The translations under genes were made by a program, and so were the position numbers. The notes beneath the pieces were generated by a model. It searched no databases and had not been told where the DNA came from. It saw only the letters and a program-made list of their open reading frames with translations. A stretch of 64,000 bases of DNA from Opitutaceae bacterium (GTDB lineage: Bacteria; Verrucomicrobiota; Verrucomicrobiia; Opitutales; Opitutaceae): the NCBI GenBank assembly GCA_015075305.1, contig JABTUS010000001.1:186001-250000 (forward strand), read 5' to 3'. Below are positions 27,168-36,884 of this stretch, piece after piece (the first letter of the stretch is position 1; each line of letters begins with the position of its first letter).

Positions 27168-30167
27168 CTACCGTGAGTCTGGCGGAGGGCTCTTCAGGTA
27201 GGCGACAAGATCCGCTAGTTCATTTCTGCTCATGGACTGTTCCAGGCCATCCGGCATGAGCGAGAGGCTTGAGGCGTTCAGCGAGGCGATGGCGCTCCTC
27301 ATCACCACTTCATCCGTTCCAAAAGCCGTGCGAAGCGTGAGGCTGCTCCCGGTTTCGGTCAGGATGCGTCCCGACAGGCTGCGCCCGTCGCGAGTGCTGA
27401 TCGAAACCGCCTGGTAGCCGGGATAAACCTCGTAATTGGGAACAAGAATGTGCAGCAGCAATGCGTCGGCCGGTTGGTTTCTGTTGCCGGAAAGATCCGG
27501 TCCGACATGCCCGCCGGCTCCATCAAAGGTGTGGCAGGCGGAGCATGTGCGCGCGAAGACGGCGGCGCCCCGTTTTACATCCGTCGGGAGTTCGAGCACC
27601 CCGCGATACTGCTCGTATACCTTCATGCGGTCGCCTCCCTGCAGCTCACTGAAGGCGGCTTCGGCGGCCGAGCGAATTGATGCGTCCTGATGCTTCAGGA
27701 GACGGTTGCGCTGAAGCGGCGCTATTTCGGCGGGTTTCAGGATGCCGTGCTCCATGGCGGAAAAGAGAACCTTGATCAGCGAGGGACGGGAAACCAGCGA
27801 GGCTATCACCGCCTCGCGCATTTGCGGCGTGTAATGCTCCCAGCGGCTGGACTGGGTCAACAATTCGCCCGCGCACGGGTCTCCAAAGCGTTCAAGCGCA
27901 CGCACGGCCTGCAGCTGGAGCTCGGGCGGATTTCTCGCGTCAAGGAGCCTTCCCAGCGCAGGGCCCGCCTGTTCAAAGCTGGTGTATCCAAGCAGCGCCG
28001 CGGCGTTCATCCGGTCGGAGACGGTCGCCCGCGCTGAGTCAATCAATGCGGTGGCGGCCGCAAAAAATGCATCAAGCGCACGCAGCGTCGGGCCGTCATC
28101 CTTCAGAAGCGCGGCGAAGGCTCCGCCAGGTCCCTTCGCCCGAAACTCAGCCCTGTTGCGCAGACCCTCGCCAAGTCCAAGCACCGAGGGAATGCGTTCG
28201 CCCAGGGAGCCGCTCTCCGTCAGCACGCCAGCGAGGAATGCGCGGCATGCGCCCGGCGGGGCTCCAACGCCAAACATCTGGCCAAGATCCTTCATGACCG
28301 CCGAATAGGCGGCCGGATCCGGGTGCGAGGCATCATTCAGCGCGTCAAGAAAGGCCTCCATGCGGTTCTCCAGTCCGCTCAGCACCGCCGCGCGGGTCCA
28401 CCGATCGCCGCCGTCGCGCAGGGCGATGGCCGCAAGCGCATCCGTGGCACGGGGATCCGGCTGGTCACCAAGCACCAGCGCGCATAGAAATCGAACCCGC
28501 GGATCAGCATCACCAGCCTTCTCCAGCAGGGGATCCAGCAGCCAGGGAGCGGCTTTGGTCGCCTCGCCCCCAAGGATCACCGCCTGCTCCCTCACTCCAC
28601 CGACCGGGTCCTTCAGCCGGCTGGCAATCACTGAAGGAGAAAGTGATTGCAGGTTGCGCAGAACCCAGAGTGCGCGAGCACGGGTGAACGGCAGTTTCGA
28701 GCCTGTTGCGAGGGCCTCCAACTGAGGCACGGCCTTCAAGTCCGCGCGTTCCAGAAGCAGTCGTGATGCCTCTTCACGCCACCAGGTGTTCGTGGACTCC
28801 AGGCGTTTGACAAGCTCCGGCATCGACTCCGACCCGGATCTGACGCCGTCCCCAGTCGCGGGATGAAAATCATCTCGTGCGATCCGGTAGATGCGCCCAG
28901 CCGTCTTGCCGCTGCGGAAATCGAATTTGGACCGCGACTCCTCGGGTACGTACGCCGGGTGATCGATCTCGCGGCGATACATGTCGGCCACATACAGCGC
29001 ACCGTCGGGTCCGTTGCCAAGAAACACGGGCCGGAACCAGGTGTCGGTCGACGCCAGGAACTCCCGCTTCCCATTGACAGGTTCCGAGCGGAACGTGGCG
29101 CCCTCCGGGTGAAGCACCTGCCTTTGCACAAGATTCTGTGCAGGCTCGCAGATGAACGCATTGCCGCGATGGTCTGACCCGAGTGCATCACCATCGTAGA
29201 TCAATACACCACAGGCCGAGGTGAATGTGCCACTGTGGGGTGTCGCCATGAGACTGGGAATGAAGTCGGCTGTAACGGCGGCGCGACTGATGGGGTGGAC
29301 CTTTGCGTCCGACATCGATCGGGACACCTCCTGGTCCGTATCCGTGAACGCAAGATATCGATTCCGCTGCAGATCTTCCAATGTCAGCACCGTTTGCAGC
29401 ACCGGGTGCCTGTTCGAACTCACGAACCGCCTGCCGTACGCATCGAACGTGAGCCCGAACTGCCCTCTTCCACCGATCACCTCGTAAACCAGAGTGTCCG
29501 GATCGAACCGACCATCCTTCGAGGAAAAACTCACCACAGGGCGCTCGGGATGCTCCGGTGACGTGATCTTTCCGCCAGCCAGGCCGCAGGCGACATAGAT
29601 CTTCCCATCAAGCCCCAGCGTGGGGGAGCTGACCCGCAACTGGCCCGTGCGTATCGCGTCGAATCCGGTCAGCACGACGCGCCGTTCATCCGCCACCCCG
29701 TCGCCATCGGTGTCCTTGAGGTAGTAGATGTCCGGCGCACAGGTCACGAACGCACCACCCCGCCAGAGAACAATGCCGTTCGGGTAGCCCAGACCCGTCG
29801 CGAATTCAATCCGCCGGTCGAACCGGCCGTCGCCATCACTGTCCTCCAGCAGGGCCACGCGGCCTTCGTGCGTCGTTGGCTGACCCTCCATCGGGTCGGG
29901 ATATCCGCGGTTCTCCACCACATAAAGCCTTGCGGGCCCGTCGAAGGCGAACGCCACGGGATCGACCACGAGCGGCTCGGCCGCGACAAGCTCGATCCGC
30001 AGGCCATCCTCCAGCTGGAATGTGGTGAGCGCCTCCTTCGGCGTGAGAAACGGCGCCGCCTTCCGAGGCGCGGCGCTCATGCAGATGGAGAATCCTACGG
30101 CGGCCATCGCGCAAAGCAGGTGGTTTCGCGTTGCGCAAGTACGGGGCATACGATCAAATACGATCAT
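27168..30167 (-). CDS. PVC-type heme-binding, dehydrogenase-like exported protein
   Basis: 999 residues from the first ATG. MPRTCATRNHLLCAMAAVGF at 30149 is an alternative start that begins the signal peptide directly; it would leave the direct repeats at 30148 as upstream DNA. Domains: signal peptide; beta-propeller glucose/sorbosone-dehydrogenase-like region (about 50-410) with LYVVENRGYPDPMEG, EDSDGDGRFDRR and SGPDGALYVADMYRREIDHP-type motif; HEAT-like helical repeats (about 440-800); and a C-terminal cytochrome c fold with CSACH (875-879) that binds heme covalently. The family is abundant in Planctomycetota/Verrucomicrobiota and thought to oxidise sugars in the periplasm. It heads the minus-strand run ahead of the two regulators and is divergent from the DUF1080 gene. 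Confidence 0.87.
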   Translation of the reverse strand: MIVFDRMPRTCATRNHLLCAMAAVGFSICMSAAPRKAAPFLTPKEALTTFQLEDGLRIELVAAEPLVVDPVAFAFDGPARLYVVENRGYPDPMEGQPTTHEGRVALLEDSDGDGRFDRRIEFATGLGYPNGIVLWRGGAFVTCAPDIYYLKDTDGDGVADERRVVLTGFDAIRTGQLRVSSPTLGLDGKIYVACGLAGGKITSPEHPERPVVSFSSKDGRFDPDTLVYEVIGGRGQFGLTFDAYGRRFVSSNRHPVLQTVLTLEDLQRNRYLAFTDTDQEVSRSMSDAKVHPISRAAVTADFIPSLMATPHSGTFTSACGVLIYDGDALGSDHRGNAFICEPAQNLVQRQVLHPEGATFRSEPVNGKREFLASTDTWFRPVFLGNGPDGALYVADMYRREIDHPAYVPEESRSKFDFRSGKTAGRIYRIARDDFHPATGDGVRSGSESMPELVKRLESTNTWWREEASRLLLERADLKAVPQLEALATGSKLPFTRARALWVLRNLQSLSPSVIASRLKDPVGGVREQAVILGGEATKAAPWLLDPLLEKAGDADPRVRFLCALVLGDQPDPRATDALAAIALRDGGDRWTRAAVLSGLENRMEAFLDALNDASHPDPAAYSAVMKDLGQMFGVGAPPGACRAFLAGVLTESGSLGERIPSVLGLGEGLRNRAEFRAKGPGGAFAALLKDDGPTLRALDAFFAAATALIDSARATVSDRMNAAALLGYTSFEQAGPALGRLLDARNPPELQLQAVRALERFGDPCAGELLTQSSRWEHYTPQMREAVIASLVSRPSLIKVLFSAMEHGILKPAEIAPLQRNRLLKHQDASIRSAAEAAFSELQGGDRMKVYEQYRGVLELPTDVKRGAAVFARTCSACHTFDGAGGHVGPDLSGNRNQPADALLLHILVPNYEVYPGYQAVSISTRDGRSLSGRILTETGSSLTLRTAFGTDEVVMRSAIASLNASSLSLMPDGLEQSMSRNELADLVAYLKSPPPDSR
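30148..30166. promoter_or_regulatory. Two direct copies of ATACGATCA in divergent intergenic region
   Basis: ATACGATCA occurs at 30148-30156 and 30158-30166, one helical turn apart, at the start of the PVC heme-protein gene and upstream of the DUF1080 gene. The core TACGATC also occurs in the palindrome upstream of the DeoR gene. A shared operator for one of the two regulators is plausible. Confidence 0.4.
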
Positions 30168-30259
30168 TAATAATCAGACTTGACCATCCTTGCCGGCTGC
30201 GCAACGTCAAATTGCTCCCGCGCGCGTCTTGCCGACGTTTTGCCGGCCGCCCCTTTCCC

Positions 30260-31180
30260 ATGAACATCCCTCGCACTCCGACCGCCAGCCGTTCACCATC
30301 CCGCAGCCCGGCCGCTGCCGCGGGCGCGCGCCTGCGGCGCGTCCTTCTTTTCGGCCGCATCCTCCTGGCCTCCGTGTCCGGATTCTCCACCCTGTGCCAC
30401 GCCGGCGACAGGGGGACGTCCGTGACGCCCGTTGAAGCAATTCCACTCTTCAACGGGAGGGATCTCTCGACCTTCGAAGTCTGGGTGCCCGCGACGGGCG
30501 GACACTCCGATCCGGATCACGTTTTCACCGTCGTTGACAACATCGATGGGGCGGCCGCCATCCGAAGCAGTGGACAGCACTTCGGCGGACTCCTCACCCG
30601 GGACAGCTACCGCGACTACAGGCTTGTGGTGGAGTACCGCTGGGGCCTGGTCACCTGGAAGCCCCGCTCGGATCGCGCGCGCGACAACGGCATCCTCCTG
30701 CACTGCCAGGGGGAGCCGGGAAATGCGGGCAAAAACTTCGATTCGCCCTGGATGCGCTCGGTGGAGTTTCAGATCATTGAGGGCGGCACCGGGGACATCA
30801 TTCTTGTCGGGGGATTTGACCGCGAGTCCGGCAAACTCATTCCGGCCAGGCTCACCCTGACCGTGCAGCCCGGCCAGAAATACTGGGATCCGGCCGGAGT
30901 GCCCACCGAGTTCACCAAGGGACGAATCAACTGGCAGCACCGCGATCCCGCATGGACCGACACCCTCGGCGTTCGAGGGCCAAGGGACGTCGAAAAGCCC
31001 ACGGGGGAATGGAATCGGCTCGAGGCGGTCTGCCGCGGCGGGGACGTCACCTACTTCGTCAACGGCACCAAGGTCATTGAGGGCCGAAATGGTTCGCTGA
31101 CCCACGGCCGCATCCTCCTGCAATCCGAGGGTGCGGAGATCTTCTTCCGTCGTGTCGAGCTCCAGCCGCTGCACCCATGA
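30260..31180 (+). CDS. Exported DUF1080 (3-keto-disaccharide hydrolase) family protein
   Basis: 306 residues from the ATG at 30260 (the frame opens at 30131, but the added part is the reverse of the divergent leader). A signal peptide covers about 1-50 (hydrophobic RRVLLFGRILLASVSGF, then a cleavage near CHAGD). The domain follows with IPLFNGRDLSTFEVW, DYRLVVEYRWG, DNGILLHCQGEPG and RILLQSEGAEIFFRRVEL, the canonical DUF1080 laminin-G-like sandwich. Members bind or hydrolyse carbohydrates, some cleaving 3-keto-glycosides. Its stop overlaps the next start by 4 bases (ATGA). Confidence 0.85.
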   Translation: MNIPRTPTASRSPSRSPAAAAGARLRRVLLFGRILLASVSGFSTLCHAGDRGTSVTPVEAIPLFNGRDLSTFEVWVPATGGHSDPDHVFTVVDNIDGAAAIRSSGQHFGGLLTRDSYRDYRLVVEYRWGLVTWKPRSDRARDNGILLHCQGEPGNAGKNFDSPWMRSVEFQIIEGGTGDIILVGGFDRESGKLIPARLTLTVQPGQKYWDPAGVPTEFTKGRINWQHRDPAWTDTLGVRGPRDVEKPTGEWNRLEAVCRGGDVTYFVNGTKVIEGRNGSLTHGRILLQSEGAEIFFRRVELQPLHP

Positions 31181-32658
31181 ACTCCGTGCTTCACTTCACG
31201 CTGTCCGCACTGAGACGGGCACCCATCCGCCGTCTCACTGCGGTCCTCGCGCTCACCTCATTCAATCTCACCGCGGCTCCGGATGCCGCGCCATCGCCGA
31301 CAGCCCCGCGGATTTTTCAGGCCGGCGCAGCCACAAGCAACATCACCCCTTTGCTCGGAGTCCAACTTGACGGCGGCATCATGCAGATCGGACCCGCCAC
31401 GGGCGTGCATGACGAGCTGCATGCAAGATGCCTCGTTCTCGACGATGGGTCCACCCGGCTCGCCTTCGTCGTCTGCGACAACACCATGATCGCCACCGAG
31501 GTCATCGAGGATGCCAAGCGGATGATCCAGGAAGCGACGGGCATGGATCCGGGCCATGTCATGATTTCCGCCACGCATTCGCACAGCACGCCCCGCGGAC
31601 TCGACCTCAAGCTCGGACAGAAAAACCTCGAGTACAATCGGTTTCTGTCCGAACGGGTCGCCGACGGTGTCCGCCGCGCGATCAACAATCTCCACCCCGC
31701 AAGCATCGGCTGGGGAAGCGGCAGCAAGCCGGAGTTTGTGCAGAATCGCCGGTGGCTCGTCGAGCCGGACAAGGTGCCGCCGAATCCCTTTGGAGGAAAG
31801 GGGGAACGAGTGGTGATGGGCGCCTCGCCACCGCACAAGCTCGGGCCTTCAGGACCCGTTGACCCGGAATTGTATATTGTATCGATCAGACACCGGGACG
31901 GCCGGCCGATGGCCGTGCTTGCCAGCTACGGCCTGCACTACGTCGGTGGCATACCGAACGGCATCGTGAGCGCGGACTACTACGGCGTGTTCGCCGATGA
32001 AATGCAGCGACAGCTTGGCGCGGACCGGAGCACGCCGCCCTTTGTCGCGATGATGGCCAATGGAACCAGCGGTGACGTGCGAACACCGGCCGTGCCCGCA
32101 GCCGATTACGAACGGATGCATGCGGTGGCGGAGGAACTCGCACGCGAGGCGGTCCGCATCTGCGGCCGGATCGAGTACCGGGACTACGTCAGCCTCGACG
32201 CCGCGAAGGCGTCACTCACGCTGTCCATCCGCCGGCCGGACGCCGAACGTCTGGAATGGGCTAACAAGACCTTTCAAACCATTGCGCCCAAGGCAGCGCA
32301 CCTTACTCGTTCCCAAGTGTATGCCCGGGAGGCGCGTTACCTCGCCGACTACCCGCCGACCGCGATCCTCACCTTGCAGACCTTCCGAATTGGCACGCTG
32401 GCGATCGCAACTGCTCCATGCGAAATATTCGCGGCGACAGGGCTGGCGATGAAGGCAGCCAGTCCCTTCAAGGAGACATTCATGATTGAGCTGGCCAACG
32501 GCTACTACGGCTACCTTCCCACTCCGGAGCAGCACGCTCTCGGCGGCTATGAGAGCTGGCCCGCACGCACGGCCTTCCTGGAAATCCAGGCAGAGCCCAA
32601 GATCAAGGCGTCGCTCCTTCAGCTTCTGTCCGACCTGAAGCATCGAGCCCGTCCGTAG
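31177..32658 (+). CDS. Neutral/alkaline non-lysosomal ceramidase-like exported hydrolase
   Basis: 493 residues with a signal peptide (about 1-34). The N-terminal alpha-beta part contains GAATSNITPLLG, HDELHARCLVLDDGSTRLAFVVCDN, then MISATHSHSTPRG, the metal-site pattern of the neutral ceramidase family. Further motifs are NGTSGDVRTP and FMIELANGYYGYLPTPEQHALGGYES, typical of the family's C-terminus. Related genes are common in Verrucomicrobiota and Planctomycetota, where the true substrate is unknown; a ceramide role is unlikely. It is coupled to the DUF1080 gene and has a distant paralog at 39294-40769. Confidence 0.85.
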   Translation: MNSVLHFTLSALRRAPIRRLTAVLALTSFNLTAAPDAAPSPTAPRIFQAGAATSNITPLLGVQLDGGIMQIGPATGVHDELHARCLVLDDGSTRLAFVVCDNTMIATEVIEDAKRMIQEATGMDPGHVMISATHSHSTPRGLDLKLGQKNLEYNRFLSERVADGVRRAINNLHPASIGWGSGSKPEFVQNRRWLVEPDKVPPNPFGGKGERVVMGASPPHKLGPSGPVDPELYIVSIRHRDGRPMAVLASYGLHYVGGIPNGIVSADYYGVFADEMQRQLGADRSTPPFVAMMANGTSGDVRTPAVPAADYERMHAVAEELAREAVRICGRIEYRDYVSLDAAKASLTLSIRRPDAERLEWANKTFQTIAPKAAHLTRSQVYAREARYLADYPPTAILTLQTFRIGTLAIATAPCEIFAATGLAMKAASPFKETFMIELANGYYGYLPTPEQHALGGYESWPARTAFLEIQAEPKIKASLLQLLSDLKHRARP

Positions 32659-32702
32659 CGCTGACAAGGTTCGCTCCGCGCCAGGTTCAGGATGATTGTT
32701 TG

Positions 32703-33938
32703 CTAGCCATTGCGACCGTCGATCGCCTTCCGGGCGGGCTCCCGGAAGAACAGGATGAAGACGATGAGCACCGCGATCGCGCCGATCGCAGGAGACATCC
32801 AGATGCTCTTCCAGTCATGCGTGACCGCCCCGCCTGGAGCGACGATTTGATTGGCCGCCAACACTCGTCCCGCCAGCAGCGTTCCCACAAATGCACCAAC
32901 TCCCCAAAGAATGAACGCCATGAACCCCTGCACGGCCGAGCGAATGCGTTCATTGGCCTCACCATCCGCATAGAGCTGGCCGGCGATGAACAGGAAGTCA
33001 TAACAAACCCCGTGCAGCAGGATCGCTGCAAAGATGAACGCCGTCTGCAGGTCCGCCATCCCGACGCTCCCGGCCAGCAGCAGATAGCGGCTCACCCAAG
33101 CAAGGATGCCGAGGAGAATTGTTTTCTTGTACCCGAGGTGCTTGAGAAACACCGGAAGCAGGAAGAGGAAAATGACATCGGACACCTGTGCCAGGCTCAT
33201 CTTTCCGGCGAGTCCCGTCCATCCGATCTCCGAGAGGTAGATCGACATCATGACAAAGTAGAAGTAGAGTGGAACGCAGATCAGGAACATGCAGGCGATG
33301 AAAACCGCGAATGACGGCCGCTTCATCAGCGCAAGTGAATCCAGGCCCAGCACCTCCCCCAGGCCGACATCGCGCCCGGTCTTCCTCGGCGGGGTCGATG
33401 GCAGCCGGAATGCAAACAGCCCGAACAGGATGGATGCCCCGCCGCCAAGCATGAACTGAATCGGCGACTGCTCCCCTTGAAGCAGGCTCAGCACGACACC
33501 GGCAGCGATCCAGCCAACCGCGGACAGGATCTTGATTCTGGGAAAATCCTTCTTCGCATCCACAAGATGCGTCAAGGCCACCGAGTTCCCCAAGGCCAGC
33601 GTCGGCGCAAAGAGCGCACAGTACAGGATGAGCGTCGGATAGAATCCGCCAAAGGAATGCAGGCGCGCGAGCGCAAAGAGCACCAGCCCCCCCAGCAGGC
33701 CGAGCACTCCCAGAATCTTCTGCGATGCGAAATAGCGGTCCGCAATCAGGCCGACGAAGAATGGCGAGATCATGGATCCAATCGCAAACGCCCCGTACGC
33801 CGCACCAATCTGATCGCCGCCGAATTTCAGCACGTTCGCGAGATACGTGCCCATGCTGACATACCATGCCCCCCAGATGAAGTACTGGAGAAACATGAAA
33901 ACGGAGAGTTTGAATTTGATGCCTGAATGCTGATCCAT
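32703..33938 (-). CDS. MFS transporter, nucleoside:H+ symporter (NupG/XapB)-like
   Basis: 411 residues from the ATG at 33938; the frame extends upstream to 34106 but through non-homologous sequence. It has 12 predicted membrane helices and starts KFKLSVFMFLQYFIWGAWYVSMGTYL, the typical start of the nucleoside:proton symporter family; Verrucomicrobiota use relatives near sugar-catabolic genes. It lies 58 bases downstream of the NagB-like gene and is the last of the minus-strand run, so it probably imports the processed product from the periplasm. Confidence 0.86.
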   Translation of the reverse strand: MDQHSGIKFKLSVFMFLQYFIWGAWYVSMGTYLANVLKFGGDQIGAAYGAFAIGSMISPFFVGLIADRYFASQKILGVLGLLGGLVLFALARLHSFGGFYPTLILYCALFAPTLALGNSVALTHLVDAKKDFPRIKILSAVGWIAAGVVLSLLQGEQSPIQFMLGGGASILFGLFAFRLPSTPPRKTGRDVGLGEVLGLDSLALMKRPSFAVFIACMFLICVPLYFYFVMMSIYLSEIGWTGLAGKMSLAQVSDVIFLFLLPVFLKHLGYKKTILLGILAWVSRYLLLAGSVGMADLQTAFIFAAILLHGVCYDFLFIAGQLYADGEANERIRSAVQGFMAFILWGVGAFVGTLLAGRVLAANQIVAPGGAVTHDWKSIWMSPAIGAIAVLIVFILFFREPARKAIDGRNG

Positions 33939-33996
33939 GGTTGTGGGGGGTTGATAAAATTTCGTCGCGGATCGCGCAGTCACATGCCTCACCGGC

Positions 33997-34923
33997 TCAA
34001 TGCATTTCCGTGACGCATGAACCGATGCCCGGGCGGAAGAAGTTGAACTGCACGTTGGGGTGCGCGGCCAGCAGCGACATGGGCACCGCGCTGTCCATGT
34101 ATCCACGGCTCACCATCAGCGCGGTCAGCCGCTGCCCAAACGGGCCGTCGTGGCAGCCCGCATGCCAGATCGACACTTTCTCCGCCAGCCAGGTTTCAAC
34201 GGGACCCACGGTGATCGCCCTGGTCGGCACGAGCGATATGTTTCCGCCACCGGACGTTCTCGCGTTCTGCGCCAACGTCACCGGATGAAGATCCACCATG
34301 CGCGTTCCGAGTTTCCGATACTCCTCCGGCGACGGCGGTGCATCCGCATATTGACCGACGCGTTTGACCGGATCGTTGAAGGCCCAGTGTTTGATGTCGC
34401 CCTGTCCTCCCTGCATGACCTTGCAGCGCACCCCGGTCCAGCTCCTCCGAAACGTTTCAATCTCAACGGGGAAATGGAGGTTCTCCTCGGGCATCGCCAG
34501 CTCCGGGCGCATGCGGTTGAAGCAGAGTTCACGATCCGCCCTTTCGAAGGATAGCGGATGCGTGATCGGAACGCTCCGCCCGTCCTGATACCATTCATCC
34601 ATGCCCCAGAAATGGGCATGCCTCAGCGACAGCCCCAGTTCATTGACGATCCGCGCCACCAGGGGCAGTTGTTCCGTCGGGCCTATCGGTCCGCAGATGC
34701 CAGCCGGATTGTCCGCCGTGGCGGACTTCCAAGCTGTGACATACTCGAGGGCTTCGGCAACGTAGAAGTCCTCAAGGGTGTCGTACATGACGATTCGAAA
34801 GCCGTCCCGCGACAGACCCTCGATGTCCCTCAAGGTCAGGCTGGCCGCCTCTTTGACGAGTTCCCTGTCAAGGGTGGTGTAATCCCACCAATCCGGTGCG
34901 ATTGAGCTCAATAAGCGTGGCAT
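33997..34923 (-). CDS. Glucosamine-6-phosphate deaminase/6-phosphogluconolactonase-like (NagB-type) protein
   Basis: 308 residues. Middle and C-terminal motifs match the NagB isomerase/deaminase family: [23 protein letters not shown] (sugar-phosphate loop region), [13 protein letters not shown] (with the FGMDEY-like motif holding the catalytic Asp and Glu), and [19 protein letters not shown]. The family converts glucosamine-6-phosphate to fructose-6-phosphate and ammonia. It is longer than NagB and has a Trp/Glu-rich insertion, so it may act on a related amino sugar. Together with the PIG-L deacetylase it suggests a pathway for N-acetylated sugar breakdown. Confidence 0.78.
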   Translation of the reverse strand: MPRLLSSIAPDWWDYTTLDRELVKEAASLTLRDIEGLSRDGFRIVMYDTLEDFYVAEALEYVTAWKSATADNPAGICGPIGPTEQLPLVARIVNELGLSLRHAHFWGMDEWYQDGRSVPITHPLSFERADRELCFNRMRPELAMPEENLHFPVEIETFRRSWTGVRCKVMQGGQGDIKHWAFNDPVKRVGQYADAPPSPEEYRKLGTRMVDLHPVTLAQNARTSGGGNISLVPTRAITVGPVETWLAEKVSIWHAGCHDGPFGQRLTALMVSRGYMDSAVPMSLLAAHPNVQFNFFRPGIGSCVTEMH

Positions 34924-34970
34924 GATAAATTGAGTTGCTTCAGCGTGATCGATATCCGCGCTGCACGGCC

Positions 34971-35780
34971 TCAGCCGGCATCGCGGGCGTCCAGTCCGCG
35001 TGGATACCCGCGGTTCAGAAGGTGTTTTCGTCCGAGCGCGTCGCGCATCGGATCGGCTCCTGCGGGACAGAATCCCAGCGGATTGTGCCTGCGCCAGCCC
35101 TCAGCCAGACGGAACCGTCCGGACATCCTTCCAACTTCACGGCTCATCGCCTCCATGCTGGCCAGGTACGAGGACATTCCCTGGGTTTCCGTCAGCCACT
35201 GCTGCTGGCTCTTGTGAGCGGCCAGCGCATCGAGTTTCAATGCATGAACCGCCTTCACGTCCACATAACTCTCCGGAATGACCAGCCGTCCCATGGCGTC
35301 GCGAAGCCCGTGCGGCAGCGCGTGATAAATCGTCACGTTTCCATCAATCGCCGTCCTTGGCGGCTGCGTGCGGTAGTTCGGCATCCCACGGACAAAGAGA
35401 GCGGTCGCGGCCAGCCGCGCCGTATTCGTGTGGTCCTCCATGTAGTCCTCGGGTGAATGCGTCAGCACGATCGACGGCGCCACCATCCTCACGACGGCTG
35501 CGATTCGTCGAAGAAGCCTCGGCTCGTAAAAGATCTCCACATCCCGTGCCAGGCTCGGATGATGCCGCGCCCCAAGGATCCTCGCTGCGGCCCGCGCCTC
35601 GCCGGCCCGCCGCTTGCGCGTCCGGACCGCGCTCTCAGCATGACTGCCACACGATCCGTCCGCCACATTGAGGTAGTGGGCCTCATAACCCGCCGCCTGC
35701 AGTTCGAGCAGCGTTCCGGCCATCATGAACTCAATGTCGTCCGGATGAGCGGCAATCGCCAGTACGCGCGGCGCGTTCAT
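34971..35780 (-). CDS. PIG-L family (N-acetylglucosamine) deacetylase
   Basis: 269 residues. The PIG-L/LmbE zinc motif [16 protein letters not shown] (near 10-25) and the downstream HTNTARLAA (with the His of 'HxxH') are both present. The family hydrolyses N-acetyl groups from GlcNAc derivatives. No signal peptide is seen, so it acts in the cytoplasm. The start overlaps the Gfo/Idh stop by 4 bases (ATGA), so the two are co-translated. Confidence 0.88.
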   Translation of the reverse strand: MNAPRVLAIAAHPDDIEFMMAGTLLELQAAGYEAHYLNVADGSCGSHAESAVRTRKRRAGEARAAARILGARHHPSLARDVEIFYEPRLLRRIAAVVRMVAPSIVLTHSPEDYMEDHTNTARLAATALFVRGMPNYRTQPPRTAIDGNVTIYHALPHGLRDAMGRLVIPESYVDVKAVHALKLDALAAHKSQQQWLTETQGMSSYLASMEAMSREVGRMSGRFRLAEGWRRHNPLGFCPAGADPMRDALGRKHLLNRGYPRGLDARDAG

Positions 35781-36814
35781 GCAAACTCATCCATCCGCAC
35801 CTCGGAAGCGGTCTCCACGGATCGATCCGCAGCCAGCACCACGCGGTGCGAAACAAGGGCCTCCTGAAAGCTCGTCAGCGGCATCTCCTCACCTCGTTCA
35901 ATGGCCGCAAAAAATGCCTCGAACTGTTTCTGGTAGGGATGATCGGAGACGTCACCGGAATCGAGCAGCTTCATCGACAGCGTGCTCCAGGCGTGACGAT
36001 TGAGCCCCGCGATCCGCTCCGAATGGAAGCGGTTGTCGAGGAGCGATCCCTCGCTGCCGACAAGGTGCGTGTGAAAATAGTAGGGCTGCAGGCAGTCGAT
36101 CACCGATGCGACCTTGCCCAGCCGTCCGTCGCGGAATTTCACGAGGGTCACCGAAGTTGTCCCATACTCGTACTTTCCGAAGATCGCATTGCCGGACTTC
36201 GTCGCATGGCTTGAAACCGAGGCGATATCCCCGCCCATGCAGAGCAGCAGTGCATCCAGCGCATGGCAGCCCGCGGAAAGCAGGCTGCTGCCGCCGTCAC
36301 GCCGGGATGTGTTCCACCGAAACTGTCCATACCAGGGCCCCACACCGTGGTAGTAGTCGATTTCGCCGTAGTGGATCCTGCCCAGCAATCCATCATCTAT
36401 CACCGCCTTGGTCGCGATGAACTGGCTTGAAAAGCGGCATTCATAACAGACGCAGGACCTGACACCCGCGGCGCGGATCGCCTCGGCCACCGCCAGTGCA
36501 TCCGCAAGGTTGAGACTGATCGGCTTCTCGATGATGACATGTTTCCCCGCCCGGGCTGCCGCAATGACATGCGACGCATGCTGGTGGGGGAAGCTGCACA
36601 CGGAAACCGCATGCAGATCCGTGCGACGAAGCATGGAATCCAGATCGGTGTATGTCTCGATCCGCCCCCCATGCCGCGCGCTCAATTCAGCGGCATCCTG
36701 GGGCCGCGATGAATAGACCGCCACCACCTGAGCCTGGCTGGTCGCATTGATGGCCTGGATGTGGGCCGTGCTCGCCCACCCATAGCCAATGATGCCTACG
36801 TTGTACTTCTTCAT
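35777..36814 (-). CDS. Gfo/Idh/MocA-family oxidoreductase
   Basis: 345 residues from the ATG at 36814 (an in-frame ATG at 36829 is possible). Rossmann motif KYNVGIIGYGWASTAHIQAI; VIIEKPISLNLADALAVAEA with the conserved Lys; C-terminal substrate domain with GGSSLLSAGCHALDALLLCMGG (His). Cytoplasmic. Close relatives occur in amino-sugar and inositol loci. Overlaps the PIG-L gene by 4 bases. Confidence 0.86.
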   Translation of the reverse strand: MKKYNVGIIGYGWASTAHIQAINATSQAQVVAVYSSRPQDAAELSARHGGRIETYTDLDSMLRRTDLHAVSVCSFPHQHASHVIAAARAGKHVIIEKPISLNLADALAVAEAIRAAGVRSCVCYECRFSSQFIATKAVIDDGLLGRIHYGEIDYYHGVGPWYGQFRWNTSRRDGGSSLLSAGCHALDALLLCMGGDIASVSSHATKSGNAIFGKYEYGTTSVTLVKFRDGRLGKVASVIDCLQPYYFHTHLVGSEGSLLDNRFHSERIAGLNRHAWSTLSMKLLDSGDVSDHPYQKQFEAFFAAIERGEEMPLTSFQEALVSHRVVLAADRSVETASEVRMDEFA

Positions 36815-36832
36815 AGGATGGTATTGCATCGG

Positions 36833-36844
36833 GATTCGCGAATC
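36833..36844. promoter_or_regulatory. 12-bp palindrome upstream of Gfo/Idh gene
   Basis: GATTCGCGAATC is a perfect palindrome 19 bases before the oxidoreductase start at 36814. It lies between two genes of the minus-strand run, so it may be an internal operator; CG-rich palindromes of this length also occur by chance in such DNA. Confidence 0.3.
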
Positions 36845-36884
36845 GCGGCGGACAAGACCGCGCACTCAATCGGGGCATGCGCAC

